This document shows positions 26,549 through 35,199 of a DNA stretch of 35,271 bases, one piece after another. The notes beneath the pieces were generated by a model. The model was not told the DNA's origin. It saw only the letters and a program-made list of their open reading frames with translations, and did no database searches. The stretch is taken from contig JACPLD010000002.1 of assembly GCA_016186765.1 (NCBI GenBank), forward strand, positions 1-35,271. The letters run 5' to 3'. This DNA is from Candidatus Kaiserbacteria bacterium (lineage in GTDB: Bacteria > Patescibacteriota > Minisyncoccia > Phycocordibacterales > UBA2100). Made by a program: the position numbers and the translations under genes. Each line of letters begins with the position of its first letter. The stretch's first letter is position 1.

Positions 26549-28528
26549 CTACCGTACCACAGTTCCCTGCGTCGAGGTAAAGCCCGGATCGGGAGCTGCT
26601 GGGATTCCTTCTTCGGATCGCGAAACACGTATAAGGTCTGTGGTCACATCATCGAGCCGCCTTGTGATCGATTGCCCCGTCGCACTATCGAGCCCGGTGA
26701 GCACAATGTCACGCAGGAGCGAGGGCTCTTGTCCGATCTGGCTCGTCGAAGGCGTAAATCCAATCGCGATCGCCGCCTGACGCGGGTTTGTGCCTTCGAC
26801 GCCGACTCTCTCTTCAATCGTACCGATGTCCCACGTCACCGTATTCGCGCTCTGGTTGAACGAGACCGATTCGCCCGCGGGGCTATAGATACCTACCCAC
26901 CGAACATACAGCGGAAGTGTCGCGGCCAATTTCGCTTCATTGATCTTGTTCGTGGTGTTGGATACGGTAAAAACGATTGCGTAGGTAGTCTCAGTGCCCG
27001 CTTTTGGAGGAAGTGGACCCACGCTTCCAAAGGGATTCGCGTAGTAGAGACCCTGAGCGGTGAGAACAAGCGCGCTCGAAACGGCGACGCGTTTTGAGAC
27101 GGCGGCCTGCAGGGTTTCGGGAACGCCCTCCTCGGAGATGCGCTTGCCCGCTGCATTCACCGTAATCGTAAGCGAGGGACTTCGCATGTTGTGCAGCGTC
27201 TCCGCAGACGGCATTTGGAAGGAAAACGACACCGAACCCCGAGCACCGGCAGCAAGATTGGTAAGAACGCCATTGGTCGTCGTTTTATCCCACAGCACGA
27301 CGCCGTCGCCCGAGCGGAAGAAGCCGTCTTGCGTAAGCACGGTAGCACCATCGATCGAAATCCCGCTGAGTCGCGCGACGATGACGGCGTCCTGAATGGC
27401 AGTCGAGAGATTGTTCTGCCAACTGATAACGACGTTCACCTGTCCACCGGGCGAAACGATGACATTCTGCTCTGCTCTGTTGACGGTTATGCCAAGCCCA
27501 AGAAATGCCTCACTTACCTCCATCTTAAAGGAGCTTTCTGCAAGAGTTGTTGTGATGCCTTCATTTGTTTGTTCCTTTCGCGTGCCCGTGCTGAAGCGAA
27601 ATATACGCTCGTCGCCGCTTTCGCCAACGAGTGTACCGCGAAGTATTACTTCCCGCTTCTCTCCCGGACGTATGTCGCCAAGCTCCCACGTGCTCCCACG
27701 CGCCAGCACAGGACTCGCCGAAGAGAAGGTGAACCCGAAGGGATAGCTTACGGTCAAGAGCACATCTTTGACGGTCGTGTTCGTATTCGAGGCAATGGTG
27801 ATGGTAAATTCGACCCGCTGCCCCGATACCGTTTCTCTGTTCCCTGCAATAGAAAGCGTGAGCGGCGAGGAGCTGATTTGCGCCTGGTAGTTCGAGCTTG
27901 CGACGAATATCGCGCTAGAGCCCGAGATGCGGTATTCGAGATCTACCTTCACGCCTGCAGCGCTGCCGCTTCCCGCGAATATTGCAGTCACTGTTCCTTG
28001 CCTGCGGCCTCCTGCTTCGATCGTCCCGAGGGAGATGCGCTGGCTCGAAAGATCGGTCGAGAGATCCGTCGGCGAGCGTGTGCCCGGCGGATAGGTAATG
28101 ACGAGATCAGCAAGCTGCAGTGGCACTTGGTTGCGATTCGTAACGACGATCTGGAACTGTGTGGGATCTCCACCGGCAATTTGGGGCGGCCCCGATATGA
28201 CGATGTCTATATTGCCCGGAGAAGCGGGAGAGGCTCCGCCTCCGATCGTGAAATAGTACGCAAAATAGAGAAGTGCAGAGATAAAGAACAACGCTGCGAT
28301 GCCGAGGAGCCACCACAAGGCCTTGCGCGCGATACCGATTGTACGCGGCGCAACAACACTTGAGGGAAGCGTCCCTTCCTCCCGCCTCCAATCATCGCCG
28401 ACGACCGGCCGAATTCCCTCAAGCTGCCGGCGAGGACGTTCTTTGAGCTTTTCGCTGAGCTCTCGCGAGTACATCGCGCGACGAAGGTGCTCTATTTTCT
28501 CCTCCTCAGGAGAGGAATCTTCTTTCAT
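26549..28528 (-). CDS. Large single-pass membrane protein with DUF11/Ig-like extracellular repeats
   Basis: 659 aa; cytoplasmic charged N-terminus, TM (ALWWLLGIAALFFISALLYFAYYF), then NRNQVPLQLADLVITYPPGT... and repeated beta-type domains. Confidence 0.75.
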   Translation of the reverse strand: MKEDSSPEEEKIEHLRRAMYSRELSEKLKERPRRQLEGIRPVVGDDWRREEGTLPSSVVAPRTIGIARKALWWLLGIAALFFISALLYFAYYFTIGGGASPASPGNIDIVISGPPQIAGGDPTQFQIVVTNRNQVPLQLADLVITYPPGTRSPTDLSTDLSSQRISLGTIEAGGRRQGTVTAIFAGSGSAAGVKVDLEYRISGSSAIFVASSNYQAQISSSPLTLSIAGNRETVSGQRVEFTITIASNTNTTVKDVLLTVSYPFGFTFSSASPVLARGSTWELGDIRPGEKREVILRGTLVGESGDERIFRFSTGTRKEQTNEGITTTLAESSFKMEVSEAFLGLGITVNRAEQNVIVSPGGQVNVVISWQNNLSTAIQDAVIVARLSGISIDGATVLTQDGFFRSGDGVVLWDKTTTNGVLTNLAAGARGSVSFSFQMPSAETLHNMRSPSLTITVNAAGKRISEEGVPETLQAAVSKRVAVSSALVLTAQGLYYANPFGSVGPLPPKAGTETTYAIVFTVSNTTNKINEAKLAATLPLYVRWVGIYSPAGESVSFNQSANTVTWDIGTIEERVGVEGTNPRQAAIAIGFTPSTSQIGQEPSLLRDIVLTGLDSATGQSITRRLDDVTTDLIRVSRSEEGIPAAPDPGFTSTQGTVVR

Positions 28529-28546
28529 TCCGCAATAATACCACTC

Positions 28547-28601
28547 CCGCCTGCGCCGAGACTCCTGCCTGCGCTGAAGCTTCGGCAGGCAGGTCGGCGG
28601 G
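28547..28601. repeat. Nested intergenic palindrome between recO and the surface-protein gene
   Basis: CCTGCCTGCGCTGAAGCTTCGGCAGGCAGG (28565-28594) enclosed by cccgcc (28547-28552) / ggcggg (28596-28601). Confidence 0.85.
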
Positions 28602-28606
28602 CTAAT

Positions 28607-29176
28607 TTAGAGATGCGTTTCGGCGATCGCGCGGTTGATCGAGGTGAGAAGTTTTTCCCGAATCGCAGCCGCTTCGGCGAGGTCTCGCAGAGAGTAGGCA
28701 GCGTGGGTAAAGAGTGTCGTCTGCAACGCTTCAGGTGAAAGGTAGCCGAGTGCAAAAAGCACGCGTGCGACGCAAACGACCTCAATCGCAGCGTACGCTT
28801 CGCGCGCGCTTCTTGTAAGCGCGCTGCGCGCCTCTGAAAGTGCGGCAAACAAGTAATCATTCTTCTCCTCGCCCGCAACGAGACGCAGCACGAGCCGTGC
28901 CGTCCGTGCGAACGTGACAGCAGCTTCCAAAGTCCCGCGCTCATCGAGGGAGATGGCACCACCAATTCTCCAGCCGTGCTTGCCGTAAACCAAGGCAACG
29001 TGCGCACGAGAGTAGTGTTGTAGCGCATAACGCATGCGTGAACGCTCGGCGCGCACCGCAGAAGCACGAGCTCGCACAAGCCCAAAATCTTTCGTATAGA
29101 GCGCAAACACGCGATCGGCTTCTCCCCACTCGCGGCTCCCCAAGACGAGTGCCTCCGTGTGGTACTTCTGGTACAT
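28607..29176 (-). CDS. recO: DNA repair protein RecO
   Basis: YHTEALVLGSREWGEADRVFALYTKDFGLVRARASAVRAERSRMRYALQHYSRAHVALVYGKHGWRIGGA. Confidence 0.88.
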   Translation of the reverse strand: MYQKYHTEALVLGSREWGEADRVFALYTKDFGLVRARASAVRAERSRMRYALQHYSRAHVALVYGKHGWRIGGAISLDERGTLEAAVTFARTARLVLRLVAGEEKNDYLFAALSEARSALTRSAREAYAAIEVVCVARVLFALGYLSPEALQTTLFTHAAYSLRDLAEAAAIREKLLTSINRAIAETHL

Positions 29177-29179
29177 AGT

Positions 29180-32005
29180 TTATTGCAACGAAATCTTCGT
29201 ATTCGTCTGGGTCTCTATCGCAGCAAGATGCTGCTCGACAATACTGCGATTTTCCTGCAGAACTTCAATAGAAACACTGCCATGTTCCCCTGCTTTCATT
29301 CTTGCTGCCTTTCGAGCGTCCTGGACGAGGCGGATAGTGTCGCGAACGATTCCTTCCTCGCGCAATTCCGGTGTCACGTTTGTGTCGAGTGATAGATTCT
29401 CACCGAACAAAACTCTTTTCACGTTGACTTCGTCTGCAATGATGTCGAGGTACTCTTGCGCGAGTTTCGAGCTTGCAGGGACAGTGAGTGATGCAAGTGG
29501 CTGGCGAACTTTTAGCTTCGCCGCGTCGCGTGCCTCGAGGGCTTCCGAGACGATTTCCCGGGCCTTCGCCATTTCATCGAGAATGACATCCTTCTCGCCA
29601 AATAAACGCGCGAGAAATCCCTTCGCTTTGGCCTCCGGCCATTCAGCAAGATGCACACTCTCTTCATCACCCTCCTCTTTTACCGCTTGGAAAAGATGCT
29701 CGGCGAAGAAGGGCGTCGAAGGCGCCATCACGCGCGAGAGTGTGTGAAGCACGTGGCGAAGCGTCACAAGCCCCTCGACCGCGCTCGCGGCAGGCGCTGC
29801 CTTAATACGATCGCGAGAGCGCCGGAGGTACCACGTTGAGAGATCATCTATAAATAGTGCGATGGGGCGCACGGCCGCATCGAGCTTGTATGTCTCGTAT
29901 CCTTCGGTCGACTCCCGCATCAACTCATCGAGTCGCGCGAGAATCCACCTGTCTAAAACATGCGCACTTTTGTCGCTGCGGGGAGTACCGCCTGCCCCGT
30001 TGGAACCTGAGGGGTTTCCTGCGGGGTCAGCATAGAGCTTGTAGAACGCTAAGACGTTGCCGAGGCGGCTGAGATTTTTCTTGACGATTTCGTCCACGAT
30101 GCGCTCGTCAAAGTTCTTCGAATCCCCTGGCGCATTCACCGTGTACATGAAGAAGCGTAACGCATCGGCACCGTACTTCTCGATCATGGCGTTCGGCTCC
30201 ACGATGTTGCCGAGCGACTTCGACATCTTCTTTCCCTTCGCATCGAGGACGTGGCCCAGCGATATGACATTCTTGAATGCTTTACCGCGATCCATGATGC
30301 CGCCCACCGCGTGCAAGGTGTAGAACCATCCGCGCGTCTGGTCTATTGCCTCGCAAATATAGTCCGCAGGATACATCAACTCTTGATTTTCGAAGGGCTT
30401 GCCCTGAGCGAAGTCGAAGGGATAGTGATCTTGCGCAAAGGGCATTGCGCCGGAGTCAAACCACACATCGAGAACTTCGGGAATGCGGCGCATCGTGCCA
30501 CCGCATGCACATGCAAACGAGAGTTCATCTACGTACGGACGGTGAATGTCATTTGGCACGCGTCCGGCTTTCTGCCTCAATTCCGCAAGTGAACCGACAA
30601 CATCAAAAGCTTTGCACTTCGCGCATTCCCAAATCGGGAGTGGCGTTCCCCAATAGCGACTTCTGCTTATCGCCCAATCCTTTATGTCGCGTAGCCATTC
30701 ACCAAAGCGCCCCTCGCGAATGTGCGCCGGCTCCCAATGGATCGTTTCGTTCTCGCGGATGAGCTCATTCTTTATGCGCGACATTGCGATGTACCACGAA
30801 TCGCGCGCAAAGTAGAGAAGCGGGCTCTTGCACCGCCAGCAAAACGGATAGGTGTGCTCTACTGTTCCCTTCTTAAAAAGCAACCTGCGCTGTTCGAGAT
30901 CTACGATGATCTCCTTGTCGGCATCTTTCACGAACTTCCCTGCGAGAGTGCCGGCCGCAGGGAGGAATCGTCCATCTTCTCCTACGAGGTGCTGTTTCGG
31001 GAGACCGACTTTCGTCCCCAGTTCAAAATCGTCCGCACCATACATGACCGCCGTGTGCACGATGCCCGTGCCATCTTCGGTCGAAACGAAATCTGCCGGG
31101 TACACTTTGTATGCATTCTGCAATTTCTCTTTTTCTGTCGACGGCAGGCTATTTGCAAGAAACGGAAAGAGCGGCTCGTATTCCTTGAGGGCGAGTTTGC
31201 TCCCGCTCGTTTCTTCCAGAACCTCTGCGGTTGGCGCAATTGCAGCGAGTCTATTCTTCGCGATCCAGACAGTGCCTTCGCGTGTCCGAACTTGTACATA
31301 CACGACGTCTGCGCCGACCGCAAGCGCTACGTTGCCGGGAAGTGTCCACGGCGTCGTCGTCCATGCGAGCAAATATTCATCAACGCCTTTGAGTTTGAAC
31401 TTCACGTACACAGAAGGATCCTTCGCTTCGTCGTAGCCAAGCGCGACTTCGTGGGAGGAGAGCGCAGTGCCGCAGCGAGGGCACCACGGGACGACCTTGT
31501 AGTCCTTGTAGAGGAGCTTGCGCGCATGCGCCGTCTTCAAGACATTCCAGACCGACTCTATGTAATTGTTATCGAAAGTGAAATAGGTATCGTCGTGATC
31601 TACCCAAAATGCGATACGGTTGGTGAACTTTTTCCACTCGTCGATATATTGAAGCACGCTCTCCTTGCACTTCTCATTGAACTTGGCGACGCCATACGAT
31701 TCTATATCTTTCTTCGACTTGAATCCGAGCTTCTTCTCGACTTCCAGCTCCACGGGAATTCCGTGCGTGTCCCATCCGGCCTTGCGGCGCACGTGGTAGC
31801 CCTGCATGGTGCGAAAGCGCGGTACTGCATCCTTGAACGCGCGGCTTTCGAGGTGGTGGATGCCCGGAAGGCCGTTTGCGGTCGGTGGCCCCTCGTAGAA
31901 TACGAACTCACCTCTTGGAGACTTCTTGGCAAGCGTCTTCTTGAAAATATCGCGCTCCTGCCAGAATCGCAGTGCCTCCTCTTCGCGCCTCACGACTTCA
32001 CTCAT
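29180..32005 (-). CDS. ileS: Isoleucyl-tRNA synthetase (eukaryotic-like, type 2)
   Basis: FYEGPPTANGLPGIHHLESRAFKDAVPRFRTMQGYHVRRKAGWDTHGIPVE; FWVDHDDTYFTFDNNYIESVWNVLK; VPWCPRCGTALSSHEVALGY; KKMSKSLGNIVEP. Confidence 0.95.
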   Translation of the reverse strand: MSEVVRREEEALRFWQERDIFKKTLAKKSPRGEFVFYEGPPTANGLPGIHHLESRAFKDAVPRFRTMQGYHVRRKAGWDTHGIPVELEVEKKLGFKSKKDIESYGVAKFNEKCKESVLQYIDEWKKFTNRIAFWVDHDDTYFTFDNNYIESVWNVLKTAHARKLLYKDYKVVPWCPRCGTALSSHEVALGYDEAKDPSVYVKFKLKGVDEYLLAWTTTPWTLPGNVALAVGADVVYVQVRTREGTVWIAKNRLAAIAPTAEVLEETSGSKLALKEYEPLFPFLANSLPSTEKEKLQNAYKVYPADFVSTEDGTGIVHTAVMYGADDFELGTKVGLPKQHLVGEDGRFLPAAGTLAGKFVKDADKEIIVDLEQRRLLFKKGTVEHTYPFCWRCKSPLLYFARDSWYIAMSRIKNELIRENETIHWEPAHIREGRFGEWLRDIKDWAISRSRYWGTPLPIWECAKCKAFDVVGSLAELRQKAGRVPNDIHRPYVDELSFACACGGTMRRIPEVLDVWFDSGAMPFAQDHYPFDFAQGKPFENQELMYPADYICEAIDQTRGWFYTLHAVGGIMDRGKAFKNVISLGHVLDAKGKKMSKSLGNIVEPNAMIEKYGADALRFFMYTVNAPGDSKNFDERIVDEIVKKNLSRLGNVLAFYKLYADPAGNPSGSNGAGGTPRSDKSAHVLDRWILARLDELMRESTEGYETYKLDAAVRPIALFIDDLSTWYLRRSRDRIKAAPAASAVEGLVTLRHVLHTLSRVMAPSTPFFAEHLFQAVKEEGDEESVHLAEWPEAKAKGFLARLFGEKDVILDEMAKAREIVSEALEARDAAKLKVRQPLASLTVPASSKLAQEYLDIIADEVNVKRVLFGENLSLDTNVTPELREEGIVRDTIRLVQDARKAARMKAGEHGSVSIEVLQENRSIVEQHLAAIETQTNTKISLQ
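29995..30026. repeat. Palindromic element inside ileS
   Basis: ccccgttggaacctgaggggtttcctgcgggg: ccccgttggaacc pairs with ggtttcctgcgggg with a small bulge; encodes AGNPSGSNGA. Confidence 0.75.
30392..30423 (-). repeat. Short element with flanking 8-bp direct repeat inside ileS
   Basis: Minus strand CCCTTCGACTTCGCTCAGGGCAAGCCCTTCGA; CCCTTCGA repeated 24 bp apart; encodes PFDFAQGKPF. Confidence 0.85.
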
Positions 32006-32026
32006 CCGCGTATCGTAGCAAAAAAA

Positions 32027-33715
32027 TCACATCTTTTCTGGGGCAGGGATGCCCAGAAGCCACAGACCGTTTTTGAGAGTGGCGCGAACTGCATCGGTGA
32101 GCGCGACTTTGTGCGCGGCGGAAGGAGTGCCATCGAGGATTTGCTCGTTGGCATACCAGTGGTTGAACGTCGATGCGAATTCCAAAAGGTAGTTCGTGAG
32201 AAGGTGAGGCTCAAGTTCACGCGCGGCGTATTCCACTGCTTCGGGAAAACGATGCAAAAGGCGAGAAAGCTCTGTCGGTTCCGCGTTCTTGTCAACCTGC
32301 GGCGAAACGTTCTGCTCACGCGCTTTCTCCACGACACCATGCGCACGAGCGTGCGCATACTGGAGGTACGGCCCGGAGTCTCCCTCAAGAGAAAGCGCAC
32401 GATCGCGATCGAAAATAATATCCTTGCCGGAAGCTTGCTTCAGTATCTGATACTTGATGGCGCCCACTGCGATATCCCGTGAAAGTTTCTCCGGATCCTC
32501 CGCCCTGCTTTCCTTCGCACGCCCCTTCGCGGCTTCTTCAAGCTCATAGAGAAGCGATTCGCCGGTGATGACATCGCCTGTTCGTGACGACATTTTGCCT
32601 GATGCGAGACGCATCATCCCGTGAGAAATGTGCTTGATCTTTGGAGCAAGTTCCGACAGCACTTTTTTCATCGCATCCAAAACAACTTCAAAGTAGCCGC
32701 TCTGCTCATGCGCCGTGACTGAAATGGAGAGATCGAACGGAAACCCTTTGGCTTTCATGAGCGCGAGGCCGAGCTCCTTCGTCTCATACGTCGGCAACCC
32801 CTTGGACGTTATAAAAACCCGCGTATGCGGCCCATGGTAGACGATGGCTCCTTCGCTTTGCACGAAGACTTTTGGATTCGCGCGAATGATTCTCATGCCC
32901 TCCGGCGCAGCCTCGCTTTCAAAGAAATAGTGGTCGAACTTCGTTCCGAGAATCTTGTATATCTCCTCAAAATGTTTTAGTGAGACGTCACGACCCTGGT
33001 CATAGAGACTATTGATTTCGGAATCACTTTTCTCATATATCTTCTCATTAATTCCGTCGATCTCTTTTTTTGCGACGCCGTCCGGTTCTTCATACCGCGC
33101 ACTCCCAAACTGATACGCAATTCCCCACTGACTTAGTTCGAAATTCTTCTCCCATGGGTTTGGCGATCTTTTTTTAACCTCGTTCGGCATGTTCCTATAT
33201 CCCCAGATTGCCTTCGCAACGTGGGGACCCACATCTCCCTGATAGTTGGCGCGCCTGACCTCGGCCCCCGTATACTCAATGAGCCGCGCGACGCTCTCGC
33301 CGATTGCATTGCTCATCAGATGTCCAATGTGAAATTCCTTGAAAGGATTTGGGTCGGTATACTCAACCATCACCTTTTTGCCTTTGTTCGTATCGTTCCT
33401 GCCCCAACTGCCCTCCGAATGCGCTTGTTCTACCGCGTTCGCGAGCACCGAAGAAGCGAGATAAAAATTGAGGAATCCTGCGTCGGCAACCTCGATTTTC
33501 TCGATACCTTCTACCTTTCCGATCTTGCCAACAATTTTCTCGGCCAATTCTTTTGGCTTTTTCCCAGCGTGTCTCGCGTATCGTAGTGCTACGCCCGAGG
33601 AATAGTCTCCGTTTTTCAAATCAGCCGGATGCTCGAGTTGTATTTCCGCAACATCAACGCCGACCGCAGCTACAGCTCTCTTGACTGCGTCTTTGATGTT
33701 TTGGGCTATCTGCAT
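32027..33715 (-). CDS. argS: Arginyl-tRNA synthetase
   Basis: MVEYTDPNPFKEFHIGHLMSNAIGESVARLIEYTGAEVRRANYQGDVGPHVAKAIWG; MMRLASGKMSSRTGDVITGESLL. Start at ATG 33715 preferred to 33850. Confidence 0.95.
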   Translation of the reverse strand: MQIAQNIKDAVKRAVAAVGVDVAEIQLEHPADLKNGDYSSGVALRYARHAGKKPKELAEKIVGKIGKVEGIEKIEVADAGFLNFYLASSVLANAVEQAHSEGSWGRNDTNKGKKVMVEYTDPNPFKEFHIGHLMSNAIGESVARLIEYTGAEVRRANYQGDVGPHVAKAIWGYRNMPNEVKKRSPNPWEKNFELSQWGIAYQFGSARYEEPDGVAKKEIDGINEKIYEKSDSEINSLYDQGRDVSLKHFEEIYKILGTKFDHYFFESEAAPEGMRIIRANPKVFVQSEGAIVYHGPHTRVFITSKGLPTYETKELGLALMKAKGFPFDLSISVTAHEQSGYFEVVLDAMKKVLSELAPKIKHISHGMMRLASGKMSSRTGDVITGESLLYELEEAAKGRAKESRAEDPEKLSRDIAVGAIKYQILKQASGKDIIFDRDRALSLEGDSGPYLQYAHARAHGVVEKAREQNVSPQVDKNAEPTELSRLLHRFPEAVEYAARELEPHLLTNYLLEFASTFNHWYANEQILDGTPSAAHKVALTDAVRATLKNGLWLLGIPAPEKM

Positions 33716-33737
33716 AGCCCGTATTGTAGCGCGAACC

Positions 33738-34160
33738 TTAGAGTTCGGAATCGATGCCCATTGACCTCGCCGTTCCTGCAATAATCTTCTTCGCCTGCTC
33801 GATGTCGGGCGCATTGAGGTCTTCCATTTTCTCCTGCGCGATCTCCTCAAGCTGCTGCTTCGAGAGCTTGCCGACTTTGTTCTGTGGCTTCTGCGAACCC
33901 TTTTCCATGTTGAGCTTTTTGAGGATGAGGCGCGAGGCAGGCGGCTTTTTGACGATGAAGCTGAAGGTGCGGTCTTTGTAGACGGTGAGCACGACCGGCA
34001 CCGTGTTGCCGACCATCGGGCGAGTCTGCTGGTTGAACTGATTCACGAACTCGCCAATGTTCACGCCCGCAGGCCCGAGCGCCGTACCCACAGGCGGTGC
34101 TGGTGTCGCCGCTCCTGCCGGGATCTGCAATTTGATTATTTTGGTGATTTCTTTTGCCAT
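33738..34160 (-). CDS. rplK: 50S ribosomal protein L11
   Basis: [39 protein letters not shown]...[13 protein letters not shown]. Confidence 0.96.
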   Translation of the reverse strand: MAKEITKIIKLQIPAGAATPAPPVGTALGPAGVNIGEFVNQFNQQTRPMVGNTVPVVLTVYKDRTFSFIVKKPPASRLILKKLNMEKGSQKPQNKVGKLSKQQLEEIAQEKMEDLNAPDIEQAKKIIAGTARSMGIDSEL

Positions 34161-34164
34161 GGTG

Positions 34165-34257
34165 AACAGTGATTAGCCACTAGGGTATAGGGTTTAGGGA
34201 GATTCGGAAATTCGTTTTTACTAATGGCTAGTGGCTATTGGCTAATGACTATACTCG
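34165..34257. repeat. Degenerate TAGGG/GGCTA-like periodic intergenic DNA with a 10-bp inverted repeat
   Basis: TAGCCACTAG (34174-34183) / CTAGTGGCTA (34228-34237); gattagccactagggtatagggtttaggg and actaatggctagtggctattggctaatgact. Confidence 0.6.
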
Positions 34258-34791
34258 TTGCACTTGATCTGCTTCGAGCTCGACCGGCGTTTCGCGGCCG
34301 AACATCGGAACCAATACCTTAACCTTTCCGCGCTCTTCGTCAATCTCGCCAACCTTGCCTTCAAGATCCTTGAAGGGCCCATCGATGATGATGACGGCGT
34401 CGCCCTCAGAAAGATCGATCGCATGACGCACCACATCGCCCGCGGCACGTTTGAGGATTTTTTCCACCTCCTCGGGCGAAAGCGGCACTGCTTGATTCGC
34501 AGTGCCAACGAATCCCGTAACTTGCGGGGTATTGCGCACCACGCTCCATGCGTCGTCGGTTGCTATCATGTCAACCAAGACGTAGCCGGGAAAAATCTTC
34601 TCTCGTGCCTCCGTGCGGCGACCGGCTTTTATTTTTATCTTCTTTTCCGTGGGCACGACCACATTGAAAATCTTGTCCTTCATGCCGAAGGATTCGATGC
34701 GCTGCTTCAAGTTGCGCGCGACCGCGTCCTCATAGCCCGAATACGTGTGCACTGCATACCACTGCCGCTCTTGTCCGTACGTTTGCCGCAT
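34249..34791 (-). CDS. nusG: Transcription termination/antitermination protein NusG
   Basis: QWYAVHTYSGYEDAVARNLKQRIESFGMKDKIFNVVVPTEKKIKIKAGRRTEAREKIFPGYVLVDMIATDDAWSVVRNTPQVTGFVG; KOW region GPFKDLEGKVGEIDEERGKVKVLV. Confidence 0.97.
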   Translation of the reverse strand: MRQTYGQERQWYAVHTYSGYEDAVARNLKQRIESFGMKDKIFNVVVPTEKKIKIKAGRRTEAREKIFPGYVLVDMIATDDAWSVVRNTPQVTGFVGTANQAVPLSPEEVEKILKRAAGDVVRHAIDLSEGDAVIIIDGPFKDLEGKVGEIDEERGKVKVLVPMFGRETPVELEADQVQRV

Positions 34792-34796
34792 AGCGG

Positions 34797-35093
34797 TTAT
34801 TCAGAAAGAGGTGCCGGCGTTATCTGCAGCGTGCTCGTTGAATCGACTCCTATGACGATATCCTCGGTCGAAGTCGAAATGGGCGACTCGATGGTCGAGG
34901 GATTTTGCGGGAGAAACTGCAAAGCGCGGCCGAGGCCAGTCGCAAAAATGTAATCGAATAAGCCAAGGTAGGCAGCGAAGAAGAGCGAGAGTAGGATAAC
35001 GATCGCCGTGTAGATGATGGTCTGCATGCGTGTCGGCCAGGCAACGTGCCGAAGTTCTCCACGAGTATCTTTTATGTATTGAAGGAGTGACAT
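34797..35093 (-). CDS. secE: Preprotein translocase subunit SecE with Ser/Thr-rich C-terminal extension
   Basis: LLQYIKDTRGELRHVAWPTRMQTIIYTAIVILLSLFFAAYLGLFDYIF; synteny secE-nusG-rplK. Confidence 0.9.
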   Translation of the reverse strand: MSLLQYIKDTRGELRHVAWPTRMQTIIYTAIVILLSLFFAAYLGLFDYIFATGLGRALQFLPQNPSTIESPISTSTEDIVIGVDSTSTLQITPAPLSE

Positions 35094-35147
35094 AGGGACT
35101 AGGTGTTAGGGGCTAGGTTCTAGAAGATACGAATTCAGCCATTTTAA

Positions 35148-35165
35148 AAACGCCTCGCGGCGTTT
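35148..35165 (-). terminator. GC-rich hairpin followed by T-run on minus strand, in the secE leader
   Basis: AAACGCC-TCGC-GGCGTTT, followed on the minus strand by TTAAAATGG. Confidence 0.5.
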
Positions 35166-35171
35166 AATGAC

Positions 35172-35199
35172 ATAGTATCTGACATGTGTTCAAAGTCAA
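35172..35199 (-). promoter_or_regulatory. Putative sigma70-type promoter for the secE-nusG-rplK operon
   Basis: Minus strand TTGACT (35199-35194), 16-nt spacer, TACTAT (35177-35172). Confidence 0.5.

Noticed and set aside
27191-28363. 390-aa plus-strand ORF
   Set aside because: Antisense to the DUF11-like surface protein; no recognisable domain.
30722-32482. 586-aa plus-strand ORF
   Set aside because: Fully antisense to ileS and the argS end; Arg/Cys-rich shadow ORF with no family resemblance.
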